From: CBDFNN01 sp965250215
Lineage (GTDB): Bacteria; Bacteroidota; Rhodothermia; Rhodothermales; DATKEJ01
Assembly (NCBI GenBank): GCA_965250215.1
Contig: CBDFNN010000004.1
Location: 806,001 to 870,000, forward strand
Direction of reading: 5' to 3'
Length of the DNA stretch: 64,000 nt
Position 1 is the stretch's first letter. Each line of letters starts with the position of its first letter. The notes below the pieces were generated by a model. That model saw nothing but the letters and a program-made list of their open reading frames with translations. It was not told the DNA's origin and ran no database searches. This document shows, one piece after another, positions 53,095 to 62,000 of this stretch. A program made the translations under genes and the position numbers.

Positions 53095-53889
53095 ATGACT
53101 GGATCACCTTTCCAAAAAAAGGGATTTCAGGGCTTTGAATATGTAGACGAGGGGGAGCGTGACGCGCCCGCGATACTGTTGCTTCATGGAATGCTTGGAG
53201 GCACCGGGAATTGGTCGTCTTGCATTAGATATTTCTCCAATGCTGGGTTTAGGGTTCTCGCCCCCAGCATTCCTATGTATCAACTGCCGCTCAAGCAAGC
53301 AAGCATCTCTGGCTTACTGAACTATGTAAAGGAATTCGTTGAGGCGATGGATCTTGAACGATTTTCGATTTTCGGAAATAGTATCGGTGGGCACATTGCA
53401 CTTATGTACGCTCATGCCTTTCCAGAAGAGGTAAACGCACTCGTTCTATCCGGGGCAAGCGGGATCTATGAGATTGAATGGGGGCAAAGTGTCATCCGAC
53501 GAAGTGATCGAGAATTTATTCGCGAGAAAGCGGGTCTGACTTTCTACGATCCCAGTATCGTAACTGAGGACCTGGTTGATTTTCTAATAGAGGTTGGATC
53601 ACACAGAGATTCTGTTGTCCGGCTTCTTAAGATTGCACGTTCTTCCAAACTGGAAAAGGTCGACGATCTCTTGACCGAGCTACAGCAGCCAACATTGCTC
53701 ATATGGGGTCAGGACGATATCGTTACACCTCCATTTGTGGCCGAAATATTTTTAGATAAAATGCCTAACGCTAGGCTAGAAATGTTTGAGCGATGCGGCC
53801 ACGCACCGATGATTGAATGCCCAGATCGATTCAATGAGCGAAGTCTTCCTTTTATTGAATCTATTGCTGTGGAAAACTCCATGGTCTAA
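53095..53889 (+). CDS. Alpha/beta-fold hydrolase
   Basis: 264 residues. LLLHGMLGGTGNW near 29 provides the oxyanion hole, GNSIGGHIAL near 93 the nucleophile serine, WGQDDIVTPP near 202 the acid, and CGHAPMIE near 232 the histidine. A lid region lies between about 130 and 190. There is no signal peptide. The layout fits small esterases or meta-cleavage product hydrolases, but the substrate is unknown. It is followed by a strong terminator, so it is a single-gene unit. Confidence 0.87.
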   Translation: MTGSPFQKKGFQGFEYVDEGERDAPAILLLHGMLGGTGNWSSCIRYFSNAGFRVLAPSIPMYQLPLKQASISGLLNYVKEFVEAMDLERFSIFGNSIGGHIALMYAHAFPEEVNALVLSGASGIYEIEWGQSVIRRSDREFIREKAGLTFYDPSIVTEDLVDFLIEVGSHRDSVVRLLKIARSSKLEKVDDLLTELQQPTLLIWGQDDIVTPPFVAEIFLDKMPNARLEMFERCGHAPMIECPDRFNERSLPFIESIAVENSMV

Positions 53890-54029
53890 GTTGAATGGTT
53901 AAACCTTATTGAGAGTTGGCACAGAAGTTGTGGAAATTAAGTTATTGCCTCCTAAACTCTGGACATGGATCCTGACATATTTACTTCGTCAGCATTCCCT
54001 TTTCAATGCACCAAGAAAAATCCAGAGTT

Positions 54030-54067
54030 GGCCAGTCGGTTTGCCTCCCCGACTGGCCGTTTTTTTA
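54030..54067 (+). terminator. Rho-independent terminator
   Basis: GGCCAGTCGG pairs with CCGACTGGCC around a 9-base loop and is followed by GTTTTTTTT. It ends the alpha/beta hydrolase transcript, 140 bases after its stop. Confidence 0.95.
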
Positions 54068-54096
54068 TCCAGTCGAATTGGAGGAGTTGCGGTGAA

Positions 54097-54204
54097 GGAA
54101 TTCTCTGCTTCTCTCGGCCAATTTTCCTTCCCGGATTGTGGGATCACTTCGCTTCTATTTTCAAGCCGGGAAGAAAATAAGTGCCTCGAAAAGTAGAGAA
54201 CTCC
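54097..54204. repeat. Palindromic element with a 20-mer shared with 29156-29175
   Basis: GGAATTCTCTGCTT (54097-54110) pairs with AAGTAGAGAACTCC (54191-54204) at 12 of 14 positions, and CTTCCCGG (54127-54134) pairs perfectly with CCGGGAAG (54166-54173). Between them, AAAATAAGTGCCTCGAAAAG (54174-54193) is identical to 29156-29175. It may be a small mobile or regulatory repeat of this genome. Confidence 0.75.
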
Positions 54205-54346
54205 TTCAACAGGAATCTGCCAATTGAACTCTGAATAAAGAGAACTATTTTCTGATAAAGCGGAGGACAAATCAATTGAGAGTCGCGATGAGCTGTCATT
54301 AGAGGTGCAAATTATTGGTCTACTGTAGAACATCGATCTGCTTAGA

Positions 54347-54841
54347 TTGTCGGAAATGACAATGAGTATAGATTCGAAATACGGTATTGGTAGAGTTCTC
54401 TTACTGGTCTTATGTGGAATGCTGGTTCAGGGATGTTCAGCGGAGCTGAGCCCCTTGTATCGAGATTACCTAGACGAGAAAAATTCCGATGATTTGGAGT
54501 CGGTACGAGTCATTGGTGAGGCATTGGAGCAGGCCGGCTGGACCTTGACTGAGTCGCCGACGGCGACGATTATAATGACGGAACCCCGACAATTTCAGGA
54601 ATGGGGTTTGTATCGAATCGAAGTGAGTTTGGATGTCGCTCCGATGGCAGATGAAGTCGTCCGGATTCTCTTCCATCCCTATCGAATATATTTCACTGGC
54701 GGACGGAGCAAGATCCAATACCTGAGTCCACGTTTGAGAAGGCAGGTCTTGAAGGACCTCAATAAGTCCTTTGACGAGGCTGGGCTAGTCGCTGTGGATA
54801 CTCCTATAAAGAGGGATAGAGATAAGACTGGGCAGAAATAA
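54347..54841 (+). CDS. Small lipoprotein
   Basis: 164 residues. The lipoprotein signal is VLLLVLCGMLVQGC with the lipobox cysteine near residue 29. The mature part (LESVRVIGEALEQAGWTLTE; IRILFHPYRIYF-like VRILFHPYRIYFTGG) looks like a small alpha/beta domain of unknown family, with an Arg/Lys-rich tail. It should be anchored to the outer membrane or periplasmic face of the inner membrane. A 7-base-period array begins 10 bases after the stop codon. Confidence 0.75.
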   Translation: MSEMTMSIDSKYGIGRVLLLVLCGMLVQGCSAELSPLYRDYLDEKNSDDLESVRVIGEALEQAGWTLTESPTATIIMTEPRQFQEWGLYRIEVSLDVAPMADEVVRILFHPYRIYFTGGRSKIQYLSPRLRRQVLKDLNKSFDEAGLVAVDTPIKRDRDKTGQK

Positions 54842-54850
54842 GGCTTTGGG

Positions 54851-54885
54851 AGTAGGAAGTAGGGAGTGAGGAGTGCGGAGTGAGG
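54851..54885. repeat. Heptamer array AGTNNNN x5
   Basis: AGT begins at 54851, 54858, 54865, 54872 and 54879 (units near AGTGAGG), directly after the lipoprotein stop at 54841 and before the tmRNA. Confidence 0.88.
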
Positions 54886-54982
54886 GGCTCGGAAAGAGGG
54901 AGTAGCTGGTCTCACGGAACACGTTTCTTCTCTGCAACTTGCCTCTTTGCTTATCGTTATCAAAATAGTTCTTTTACTTAAT

Positions 54983-55357
54983 GGGGATGACACGGCTTCG
55001 ACGGGAGGTTGTACAGTTACAGACTGCGTGCCGAGTTTCTCAATACACTCGTTAAACAGATTGGGAAAACATAACTGCGAACGATTACTCGTACGCGCTC
55101 GCTGCTTAGTTAAACTAAGTATCGCTTGAGCTGTCCCCCTAGTGTTGCGCCATCTGGGCGCTAGGGTGGGCATAATACACAGAAGGCTTGGTTGCGAGGG
55201 TTCTGATCGGACCCAGACGACGACACTTAATCGATCTAGCCTTATACGTGCCTTGATTACCGGCTACCGAATTTGGCGAAATTAATAGGTAGACTATGTA
55301 TCGTAGACGTTTGCTAGCTTGCCCTTTCGGACCCGGGTTCGACTCCCGGCATCTCCA
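54983..55357 (+). ncRNA. ssrA: tmRNA (transfer-messenger RNA)
   Basis: The 5' end GGGGATG(A)CACGGCTTCGACGGG is the conserved tmRNA start. The acceptor stem pairs GGGGATG with CATCTCC at 55350-55356, and GGGTTCGACTCCCGGC is the T arm. The tag reading frame at 55077-55109 encodes ANDYSYALAA and ends TAG; the ALAA end is the usual proteolysis signal. The CCA end is not encoded (ACAT follows), so it is added later. Length is about 375 nt. It rescues stalled ribosomes together with SmpB. Confidence 0.97.
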
Positions 55358-55362
55358 CATTT

Positions 55363-55388
55363 AAAAGCCTTCTTTTGGCGGGCTTTTT
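55363..55388 (+). terminator. Terminator of tmRNA
   Basis: AAAAGCC pairs with GGCTTTT around a short loop, followed by TTTT-rich sequence, immediately after the tmRNA 3' end. Confidence 0.8.
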
Positions 55389-55395
55389 CCGTTTT

Positions 55396-55423
55396 GCGTG
55401 ATGCGTATTGAGTTAAGCGTAAT
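55396..55423. repeat. Heptamer array GCGTNNN x4 (one unit GAGT)
   Basis: GCGT begins at 55396, 55403 and 55417, with GAGT at 55410. It lies between the tmRNA terminator and the stop of the convergent di-haem protein gene at 55436. Confidence 0.85.
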
Positions 55424-55435
55424 CTGGTCCGAGCA

Positions 55436-56611
55436 CTAGAAAGGGTCAGACCATTTCTGGTTGACATAAACATCTGATCCCGTGAGAGTCCCGAGAAAGG
55501 CAACCAGATCATCGAATTCCTGTGAAGTCATGTTCAAGTCTTGCTCATCGCCGTTCGGTCTTAGTCGTCTATCTAGACCATTCCCAACATTAGGGATATT
55601 GTCGTAATGTTCGAGCACTTGCCTTAGAGAAGTAAAAGAGCCCGTATGCATCAATCCACCATTGAGCTGACCAGCCGGATTGACCAAATCTCTCAATGAA
55701 GGAGCTTTTGTTACGTCGTCGTCAATACCTCCAACTAAACCGGCTTGCCCTACGACTCCATTATTGTCGCTGTTGTCATCGATGCTGAATTCTGGAGCCC
55801 CGTGACAGGCTTGACATCCAAGTCCGCCGCCGACTCTCCGTCCGGTATTGTTAAAATCAGGAGGTCTATCAAAAAGAGTTTTCCCGCTGTTTTCTTGCGA
55901 TGTATAATTGGGAAAATTCTGCTTTTCGTCGTTGACTTGGGAGCGCCCTTCGTCATATTTCGAGTCGAAGGATTGGATGCTTCGAACGAATTGACTTAGC
56001 GCATCTCTCATTCCAGCCTCTGTAATTTCTGCTGCGTCGAAGGCGTATTGGAATAGCTCGGGGTAGTAGCCAACTCCATCTAAGCGATTAATAAGGTCGG
56101 CCAAACCCGGATCTCCATTTTCACCGCTGAAGCCCATTTCGACATGGTCCTGAATAGGTTGTAGGACTTGGTCTTCAAGCGAGCGAGCCCTCTCATCCCA
56201 GAAATACCTTTCTTCCTCGGAAAATCGATTGTTGACGAGGCGCATGGAATGCCGGCCAGTTAGCCCATCGACGCCCTGACTTTGGACATCGGTGTCTCCA
56301 AACGCGAATTCCTGCATATGACAGGAGGCACATGCGATGGTCCCATCTACCGACAAGGTCTTATCGTAGAACAAGACGCGCCCAAGTGTGGCGACTTGAT
56401 CCGAAAATTGATCGTTCCTAGCGTTGTCCTCATCGATATAGGAGGGGATGTTCTGATCTGCATAGTTATGGGGGGAGTCTAGGTTCAAGGACTCGCCGAA
56501 GGTGGCTGAGACAGCAGGAAAATCAGGATCGAGGCCTGGAGAGTCTAAGCTGGTATCAACTGTGCAGCCAGATGAAATCAAGGCAATGAGGAAATATGTG
56601 CTTTTTCGCAT
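55436..56611 (-). CDS. Di-haem cytochrome c peroxidase-like lipoprotein
   Basis: 391 residues with a lipoprotein signal (FLIALISSGCT). Two c-type haem sites are visible: CASCH near residue 94 and CQACH near 266. Family stretches include LGRVLFYDKTLSVDGTIAC (in part), FWDERARSLEDQVLQPIQ and the GGLMHTGSFTSLRQVLEHYD end. It belongs to the cytochrome c peroxidase/MauG family, which reduces peroxide or modifies proteins with electrons from small cytochromes. It should face the periplasm, anchored to the membrane. It stands alone, convergent with tmRNA. Confidence 0.92.
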   Translation of the reverse strand: MRKSTYFLIALISSGCTVDTSLDSPGLDPDFPAVSATFGESLNLDSPHNYADQNIPSYIDEDNARNDQFSDQVATLGRVLFYDKTLSVDGTIACASCHMQEFAFGDTDVQSQGVDGLTGRHSMRLVNNRFSEEERYFWDERARSLEDQVLQPIQDHVEMGFSGENGDPGLADLINRLDGVGYYPELFQYAFDAAEITEAGMRDALSQFVRSIQSFDSKYDEGRSQVNDEKQNFPNYTSQENSGKTLFDRPPDFNNTGRRVGGGLGCQACHGAPEFSIDDNSDNNGVVGQAGLVGGIDDDVTKAPSLRDLVNPAGQLNGGLMHTGSFTSLRQVLEHYDNIPNVGNGLDRRLRPNGDEQDLNMTSQEFDDLVAFLGTLTGSDVYVNQKWSDPF

Positions 56612-56855
56612 AAAACGGCTTCTTTATGCTATATCACATGAAGGAGGGCCTACCCCTAGTCAGAAATAGTTATTCGTTTAATATTTTGGGAATCGTAGCC
56701 CTAGCGCTGGATCGGAATTCAGAAAGATGAGATCCGCGCTCGATCATCAGAGAAGAATCAAAGGATCGAATAGACTTTGGAGCAAAAGTCTAGCGGTCAT
56801 CCAACTGGTTTTGATCGACCTTTTTTCCAAAAAGCTTGGATCGCTTGCTTCGTAC

Positions 56856-57926
56856 CTAGCGACCCTTTTTCTGATTCGAGTCCTTCAAGACGTCTTTAAT
56901 CATCTTTCCAAAGGCCTTATCCTTGGCCCGCGACTCAGCTATGCTTCTGGAATTCCGTGCGTTCTCAGCCATGAGTTTCCGCCATCGAAATAGACGGTCC
57001 TCCTCAAGATCCCCAGATTCGAGCGCGGTGATAACTGCGCAACCTGGCTCTGTTTCGTGACTGCAATCAGCAAAGCGGCAATTCGCCGCGAACTCCTCTA
57101 TGTCACTGAAGACCTCTGATATTCCGTCACCCACATCTGTGAGTTGAAGCTCGCGCATGCCTGGCGTATCGAGAACCCATCCTCCCATCGGGAGCCGGTG
57201 GAGGGCCCGATGACTGGTCGTATGCCGTCCTCTTGAATCGTCTTCTCGAATAGCTTGTGTTTCTTCAACTGTTTTGCCCATCAAGGAATTGGTCAGGGTA
57301 GATTTGCCTACTCCAGATGATCCAACAAATGCGACAGTTTGTCCGGTACCACACCACTGTTTTAGCAGCTCCACTTCACTTGGATCCGTTGCATTCAGCG
57401 TTATGGCGTAAAGCTGGGGAAGTAGCTTTTCTGCCTTTCGCCGGTATTCTTCTGGAGCTTCCAATTGATCGGCCTTCGTCAGAACAACGATAGGCGTGAC
57501 ATCAGCTTCCTTTGCCAAAGCGAGATAGCGTTCCAAGCGAGCTGTGTTGTAATCTTGATTGCATGATGAGACGATGATTAAGGTATCGACGTTGGCTGCA
57601 ATTAGTTGGACGGATCGGCTCGATCCAGGTGCTTTGCGCTTAAAAATGCTCAGACGATCTAGTCTCCGTTTGACACGATGTGTCTCTGGATCCAATAAAA
57701 GCCAGTCGCCAATGGTCGCCTTGTCTTCGTCACTTTCTCCGAATTGGGGTTGGATTCCTTCTTCGAATTTTTCTCCGATTACCCTTAGCTCATTGCGATG
57801 AACAGCGATGACGCGAACGGGGCGGAGAACGCCGATTTCATCGATGTCAAGTTGCTGGTTGAAGAAATGTCGCCAACCGAGATCGGTCAGTCGTATGGAA
57901 GAGGCCATTGACTCTCCTTCTGTCAT
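56856..57926 (-). CDS. rsgA: Ribosome small subunit-dependent GTPase RsgA
   Basis: 356 residues. An N-terminal OB fold (about 30-90) is followed by a circularly permuted GTPase: G4 VVLTKADQLE near 149, G1 GSSGVGKSTLTNSLMG near 202, and G3 DTPGMREL near 255. The C-terminal zinc site is CRFADCSHETEPGCAV near 288, and the tail (KKGR) is basic. It checks late assembly of the 30S subunit. The 61-residue N-terminal stretch before the OB fold and the C-terminal helix are normal. It stands alone. Confidence 0.95.
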   Translation of the reverse strand: MTEGESMASSIRLTDLGWRHFFNQQLDIDEIGVLRPVRVIAVHRNELRVIGEKFEEGIQPQFGESDEDKATIGDWLLLDPETHRVKRRLDRLSIFKRKAPGSSRSVQLIAANVDTLIIVSSCNQDYNTARLERYLALAKEADVTPIVVLTKADQLEAPEEYRRKAEKLLPQLYAITLNATDPSEVELLKQWCGTGQTVAFVGSSGVGKSTLTNSLMGKTVEETQAIREDDSRGRHTTSHRALHRLPMGGWVLDTPGMRELQLTDVGDGISEVFSDIEEFAANCRFADCSHETEPGCAVITALESGDLEEDRLFRWRKLMAENARNSRSIAESRAKDKAFGKMIKDVLKDSNQKKGR

Positions 57927-58244
57927 ATTTGATTTCAGGTCTATGCCTTTTGTTTATAGGAAGATGAATGAATTGCAGATTTAGGATTTAGATCACTCTC
58001 TTCTTTCGCGGGGTCATGTGCATTAGGTCGGTCTTTCCCAAAATATTAGCGATCCAATCAATAAATCCCAATTATTGGACCTATGTGAAAGAGCCTCCGG
58101 CTAGTTCATCGCTGACGCCATCCCACGTCGGACGGATTTTCCCTTGGCCTTACTTGAATTGAGGCAAAATTAATATGAATGCTCAACGGAAAAATTGAAT
58201 TTCCACACTCTGTCCCGTCCTAAAATAGTTGACAGGTTGTTGGT

Positions 58245-59069
58245 TTAGTTTAGATGTACTTGTGCTGGCGTTTTCAGCCCCAGTGAATAGTGTTTTCTTT
58301 TCGTGTTGTAAAGCCAAATGGACTCTCTCAAGGCTCTCGTTGCCTCTTGAACTGATTCAAAGGGTAGGTCCATGTAGAACTCGTTTTTAAGTATGCCATT
58401 GACCCGCTCGGCCACGGCGTTCTCGTAGCAGTGGTTCTCTTCGGTCATGCTGATCTTCATCTCGTTTTTCTTCAGCAATCTTGTGTAGGCTTCGCAGCAA
58501 TATTGTATACCTCGATCGCTGTGGTGTACGCATCCCTTGATTCTCTTCATCTGATCCATAGCCATCTTTAGGGCGCTAATAGGTCCTTTCGCAGCCAAGG
58601 AAGGAGCCACATGGTAACCGACTATAGCGCGACTGTAGAGGTCTGTTATTAGAGAAGCGTAGCAGTGGTCGCCTGACTTCAGTCGCAAATAGGTAATGTC
58701 AGATACCAGCACCTCGTCTCGCCTCTCAGGTGATTTTCCTTTAATCAGATTCTTGTGCTTTCTATAGTGGTGATAAGAGTTCGTCGTCCGCACTCCACGT
58801 CTTCTGGGCTCAATCAAACGGCCTGTGCGTCCAAGCAATTCGTATAAGGCATCTCTACCAACAGGAATGAGATGCTTAATCTCGTCGTAGACCTTGCGAA
58901 CTCCTGACCGAGCAAGCAGAGAACGATAGTGGTCTACAAGAGCCAATATGCGTCCTTCATCTTGCTCCTTAGCTTTCTTACGACGTAGATGATCGTAATA
59001 CCCCTGGCGACTGACTCCGGCATACGCGCTCATTGCACGAATGCTACTTGTTGAACAAGCTAAAGTCAT
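58245..59069 (-). CDS. IS3 transposase OrfB (DDE integrase core)
   Basis: 274 residues. The DDE triad is Asp in SDITYLRL near 117, Asp in HHSDRGIQYC near 180, and Glu in NAVAERVNGILKNEF near 218. An HTH_21-type N-terminal region (GVSRQGYYDHLRRKKAKEQD) precedes it. The active protein is probably the OrfAB fusion made by -1 slippage in the A8G run of OrfA: the frame then continues KEWFEVMT into this gene. It overlaps OrfA by 4 bases. The reading frame is intact, so the element may be active. Confidence 0.93.
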   Translation of the reverse strand: MTLACSTSSIRAMSAYAGVSRQGYYDHLRRKKAKEQDEGRILALVDHYRSLLARSGVRKVYDEIKHLIPVGRDALYELLGRTGRLIEPRRRGVRTTNSYHHYRKHKNLIKGKSPERRDEVLVSDITYLRLKSGDHCYASLITDLYSRAIVGYHVAPSLAAKGPISALKMAMDQMKRIKGCVHHSDRGIQYCCEAYTRLLKKNEMKISMTEENHCYENAVAERVNGILKNEFYMDLPFESVQEATRALRESIWLYNTKRKHYSLGLKTPAQVHLN

Positions 59070-59437
59070 GACTTCGAACCACTCTTTTTTTTGACATCTT
59101 TCTGAGGCTTCAGACCATGATACTGCATCCTAGCCCTCAGCATTACCACCTCAAGGTGAGAATTAGCAAGAGCTGATTCCAGTTCTTTAATACGCTTCTC
59201 CTGCTCCCTGATTTTATCCTTTTCGTCCTTCATCTCAACTCTAAGTCTTACGTGAGTGGAATCATACTTGCCGAAGCGCTCGATCCAACGCCGAACAGTT
59301 GTCAAACTCATTCCATAAGAACGGGTGACGTCATTCAGAGACTTGAAGGTACCATTTTCAATCTCAGAGACCACCTTCCGTTTGAAGGCAATCGAATATC
59401 TAATCGTACTCGGGTGAGGTTTATCTAATATGCTCAT
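59066..59437 (-). CDS. IS3 transposase OrfA (helix-turn-helix with leucine zipper)
   Basis: 123 residues. The N-terminal helix-turn-helix is FKRKVVSEIENGTFKSLNDV with RSYGMSLTTVRRWIERFG. A coiled coil follows (EKDKIREQEKRIKELESALA), as expected for dimerisation. It binds the terminal inverted repeats. Near the end the coding strand has AAAAAAAAG (plus-strand T8 at 59085-59092), a classic slippery site for -1 frameshifting that fuses it to OrfB. Confidence 0.93.
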   Translation of the reverse strand: MSILDKPHPSTIRYSIAFKRKVVSEIENGTFKSLNDVTRSYGMSLTTVRRWIERFGKYDSTHVRLRVEMKDEKDKIREQEKRIKELESALANSHLEVVMLRARMQYHGLKPQKDVKKKSGSKS

Positions 59438-59527
59438 AGCTCGATATATTGTGTCAAGCTATTTCAGGATCGGATACTCCACACTCCACACTCCACACTC
59501 CACACTCCACACTCCACACTGCTCCAT

Positions 59528-61723
59528 CTACTTCATGAGAGCGACCGACCGAGTCTCGCTGAAGGTTTCACCCTGAACTCTGTAGAGATAAACTCCACTG
59601 GGAAGACCGGTACCATCAATAGTGATACTATGTTGTTCATTTCCGACCAGCAAGCCACTTTGCAGTACTGATACGCGCTCACCGAGTACGGTAAAGAGTT
59701 CGACCCTAACGTTCTGATCTCTGGACAAGGTAAGCGTGAAGCGGGAGCTTGGATTGAAGGGGTTCGGGTAGGCCTCAGTCAAATGGAAACCGTTAGGTGG
59801 TGTCATCACGGCTTCGAGATGAGGGCTGTATTCAAATCTGCCATCAAGATCGATCTGCTTCAGACGGAAGTTGTGGCGGCCTGGCTCGAGGGCCTCAGTG
59901 CGATAAGTGTAGTGCTGCGTCTCGGTTGTTGTACCGGCCCCATTGACGAAACCGAGGGATCGCCAGTCGGTCAGATGCGCCCTGTCTTGCTCGACCTCGA
60001 AGCCTGCGTTTTGGGTTTCACTTGCGGTTTCCCAAGAGAGCACGGCTTGGTTGCCCTCTGCGATCACATCAAAACTAACCAGTTCGACTGGTAATACTTG
60101 TCGAAGGGAAAAGTGGGATATATAGGTGCCCCAAACGCCGCCGCCTGTGATGTATTCATTGATATTCCAGAATGACATGTCGTCCACCGGATCAACATTG
60201 AGCACGGCGTAATCTCCCCATCGGCTAGATGCGCTGAGCTGTACGCCAACGCCAGCGCGCAGCACGGTCTCACCTTGGGTCATCATATTGAGCGGATCTG
60301 CCGCCAGCCGACCTGTCGCCCAAATGGCGGGCAGTGTAGCTATCCCATCAGAGGCGGAGTAGGCCATGGCGATGTCGCCTGTGCCATTCATTGCGATACT
60401 GCCCATCCAGCGATGAATCCCATCGGCTGGCGAAAATGTACTTTCCTGTCGAATCCCCCAACCGCCCCCAGTGTTTTGCAGTTCGATCCAGCGAATACCG
60501 GCCAAGTCAGCCCCGTCTACATCTACGGGGGCTTGGGCAAGCAGGCGAAGGTCGACCGCCGCTGTTGGATCTAGGTCACGGACCGGGGCCTGAAAGAGAG
60601 TGTTACCCCCGAAGGAATCCAAGCCTACAGCTGTTCCAGGCTGGGGAATACAGTTGCGGGCAAAGCCACACAGATTCTGGTCAAAGGCAGCTGCAGCCAA
60701 GTCTGTTCTACCTAAGGTTGTGTTGGCCGGAGTGACAAAATCTACATCTAAGGAAAGGATCGAATATCGGTCGACCCCGCCGAAGCCTTCATTGCTGGCC
60801 ATGTGGACAAAAGGAGCGGGAGTTCCAGCGACCACATTGTTTAGCCCCTGTATCCGGGGGGGCAATCCACCGAAGAAGTCACCAGCCAACTGCGTGTCGG
60901 CATTGAAGAATTGGAGCGTCGCAGCAGGATTCGATGCGAGCATTGCCGTCCGGTCGAAACCGCCCACAGTCAGTCCAACGAAGCCACCGGTGAATCCATG
61001 AAAGGACATTGTATACATATCATCCCAGATCCCATACTTCTCGTAGTCTGGGAATACGGCTCCAAAGTTATATTCATACAGAAACCAGGTGCTGGTGGTA
61101 GGATCAGATCCACTCGAGATTGCGATGCAAAGTGAATTCGCCCCCCCAGAGACGGCGAACTGGCTTACAAACCAGCGGCTCACTAATTGGTCGAATAGCA
61201 CAACGGGGTCGCCGTCGTTGGTAGTCTCGCAGGGGCCGGTCATACCCGTAAACATCGTATTACCTGCGACTGGACCAAATTGTAGGGCACCCGCTCGGTT
61301 ATAAATCGCAAATTGTACGTTAATCCATTCAAAATAATGGTTGATACCGATACCACCGTTTGAGTCAGGAGGTAGAAAGCCATTTATGCCGAGCCCCTCA
61401 AATCCTCCTATGATTGTCGGGACTCGAAGTGCTCCTTGTGTGGTTTGAAGGGCTCCATCGCCGCTTGGCCCAGTAGCCTGTCCCTGGATCCTTGAAAAAA
61501 TATCTACTTTGGATTCATGCACCGGAATCACGCGGTCAATCGATGGCGGTTGGATCCCGGGTTGCACCAGTGCAGGACGTGCGGCCGTTCGCGTTGGTGT
61601 AATGGTAGTAACAACTTGTCCCGATTGGTTGACGGTTGTAGTGCCTACTTGGGCAAGAACGGAGGAAGAAGAAAGAGAGAGCGAAAGAATGCAGGCGAAA
61701 AGGCAAATTGTAACGTGCTTCAT
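59528..61723 (-). CDS. Large secreted protein with T9SS tail
   Basis: 731 residues with a signal peptide (ICLFACILSLSLSSSSVLAQ). Residues about 100-540 form a repeat-rich beta domain (GIGINHYFEWINVQFAIYNR; DPVVLFDQLVSRWFVSQF; GRTDLAAAAFDQNLCGFAR), a pattern seen in secreted proteins of this group but with no known activity. The fibronectin-like segment PVELVSFDVIAEGNQAVLSW is followed by AYPNPFNP and the tail ending SVALMK. It is expected on the cell surface. The base composition is richer in G and C than most neighbours. Its 3' end abuts the CCACACT array. Confidence 0.92.
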   Translation of the reverse strand: MKHVTICLFACILSLSLSSSSVLAQVGTTTVNQSGQVVTTITPTRTAARPALVQPGIQPPSIDRVIPVHESKVDIFSRIQGQATGPSGDGALQTTQGALRVPTIIGGFEGLGINGFLPPDSNGGIGINHYFEWINVQFAIYNRAGALQFGPVAGNTMFTGMTGPCETTNDGDPVVLFDQLVSRWFVSQFAVSGGANSLCIAISSGSDPTTSTWFLYEYNFGAVFPDYEKYGIWDDMYTMSFHGFTGGFVGLTVGGFDRTAMLASNPAATLQFFNADTQLAGDFFGGLPPRIQGLNNVVAGTPAPFVHMASNEGFGGVDRYSILSLDVDFVTPANTTLGRTDLAAAAFDQNLCGFARNCIPQPGTAVGLDSFGGNTLFQAPVRDLDPTAAVDLRLLAQAPVDVDGADLAGIRWIELQNTGGGWGIRQESTFSPADGIHRWMGSIAMNGTGDIAMAYSASDGIATLPAIWATGRLAADPLNMMTQGETVLRAGVGVQLSASSRWGDYAVLNVDPVDDMSFWNINEYITGGGVWGTYISHFSLRQVLPVELVSFDVIAEGNQAVLSWETASETQNAGFEVEQDRAHLTDWRSLGFVNGAGTTTETQHYTYRTEALEPGRHNFRLKQIDLDGRFEYSPHLEAVMTPPNGFHLTEAYPNPFNPSSRFTLTLSRDQNVRVELFTVLGERVSVLQSGLLVGNEQHSITIDGTGLPSGVYLYRVQGETFSETRSVALMK

Positions 61724-62000
61724 AGTATCCAGACTTGAGATGTAAGACGGCGTATTTCTCGACTAGAACAGATAAGGCCACGTGGCCCAAGTAGCTTTCG
61801 AGTCAAAAATAAAACGCTAGAGGATCACCAAGATGCCTTGTGTTATTTCTCGGTGCTAGATTGTGATCATACGGACTGCCTTGCACAGTTTCAATCGCAG
61901 GTACTCATTCTTTGCTAGAGTCTGTGTCTCGGATCATTATTGGGCTCAAATCCAATAAAAGTCGACTTGGGCCTCACGTGGTTTGGAAGCTCCCAAACTC

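Larger units (their letters stand above)
53890..54346. other. Intergenic region with terminator and palindromic element
   Basis: 457 bases between a hydrolase and a lipoprotein gene. It holds the terminator at 54030-54067 and a palindromic element at 54097-54204. No RNA gene or protein gene is recognised in the remainder. Confidence 0.7.
58211..59476 (-). mobile_element. IS3-family insertion sequence
   Basis: About 1266 bp. The left end reads TGTCCCGTCCTAAAATAG and the right end, reversed, reads TATCCGATCCTGAAATAG, giving imperfect inverted repeats of about 25 bp. A 3-bp target duplication, CTC, is at 58208-58210 and 59477-59479. The transposase genes lie on the minus strand with a frameshift signal between them. 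The insertion is inside a CCACACT repeat array. Deletion of the IS and one CTC restores an unbroken array, so the ends are well placed. Confidence 0.88.
58203..59520. repeat. Heptamer array CCACACT, split by the IS3 element
   Basis: One copy of CCACACT plus C lies left of the element (58203-58210) and about six lie to its right (59479-59520). Rejoined they make seven exact copies. The array ends 7 bases before the stop codon (59528-59530) of the large T9SS protein gene. Confidence 0.95.

Noticed and set aside
54947..55129. 60-residue plus-strand frame
   Set aside because: It lies in the tmRNA gene, whose conserved ends, T arm and tag explain the sequence.
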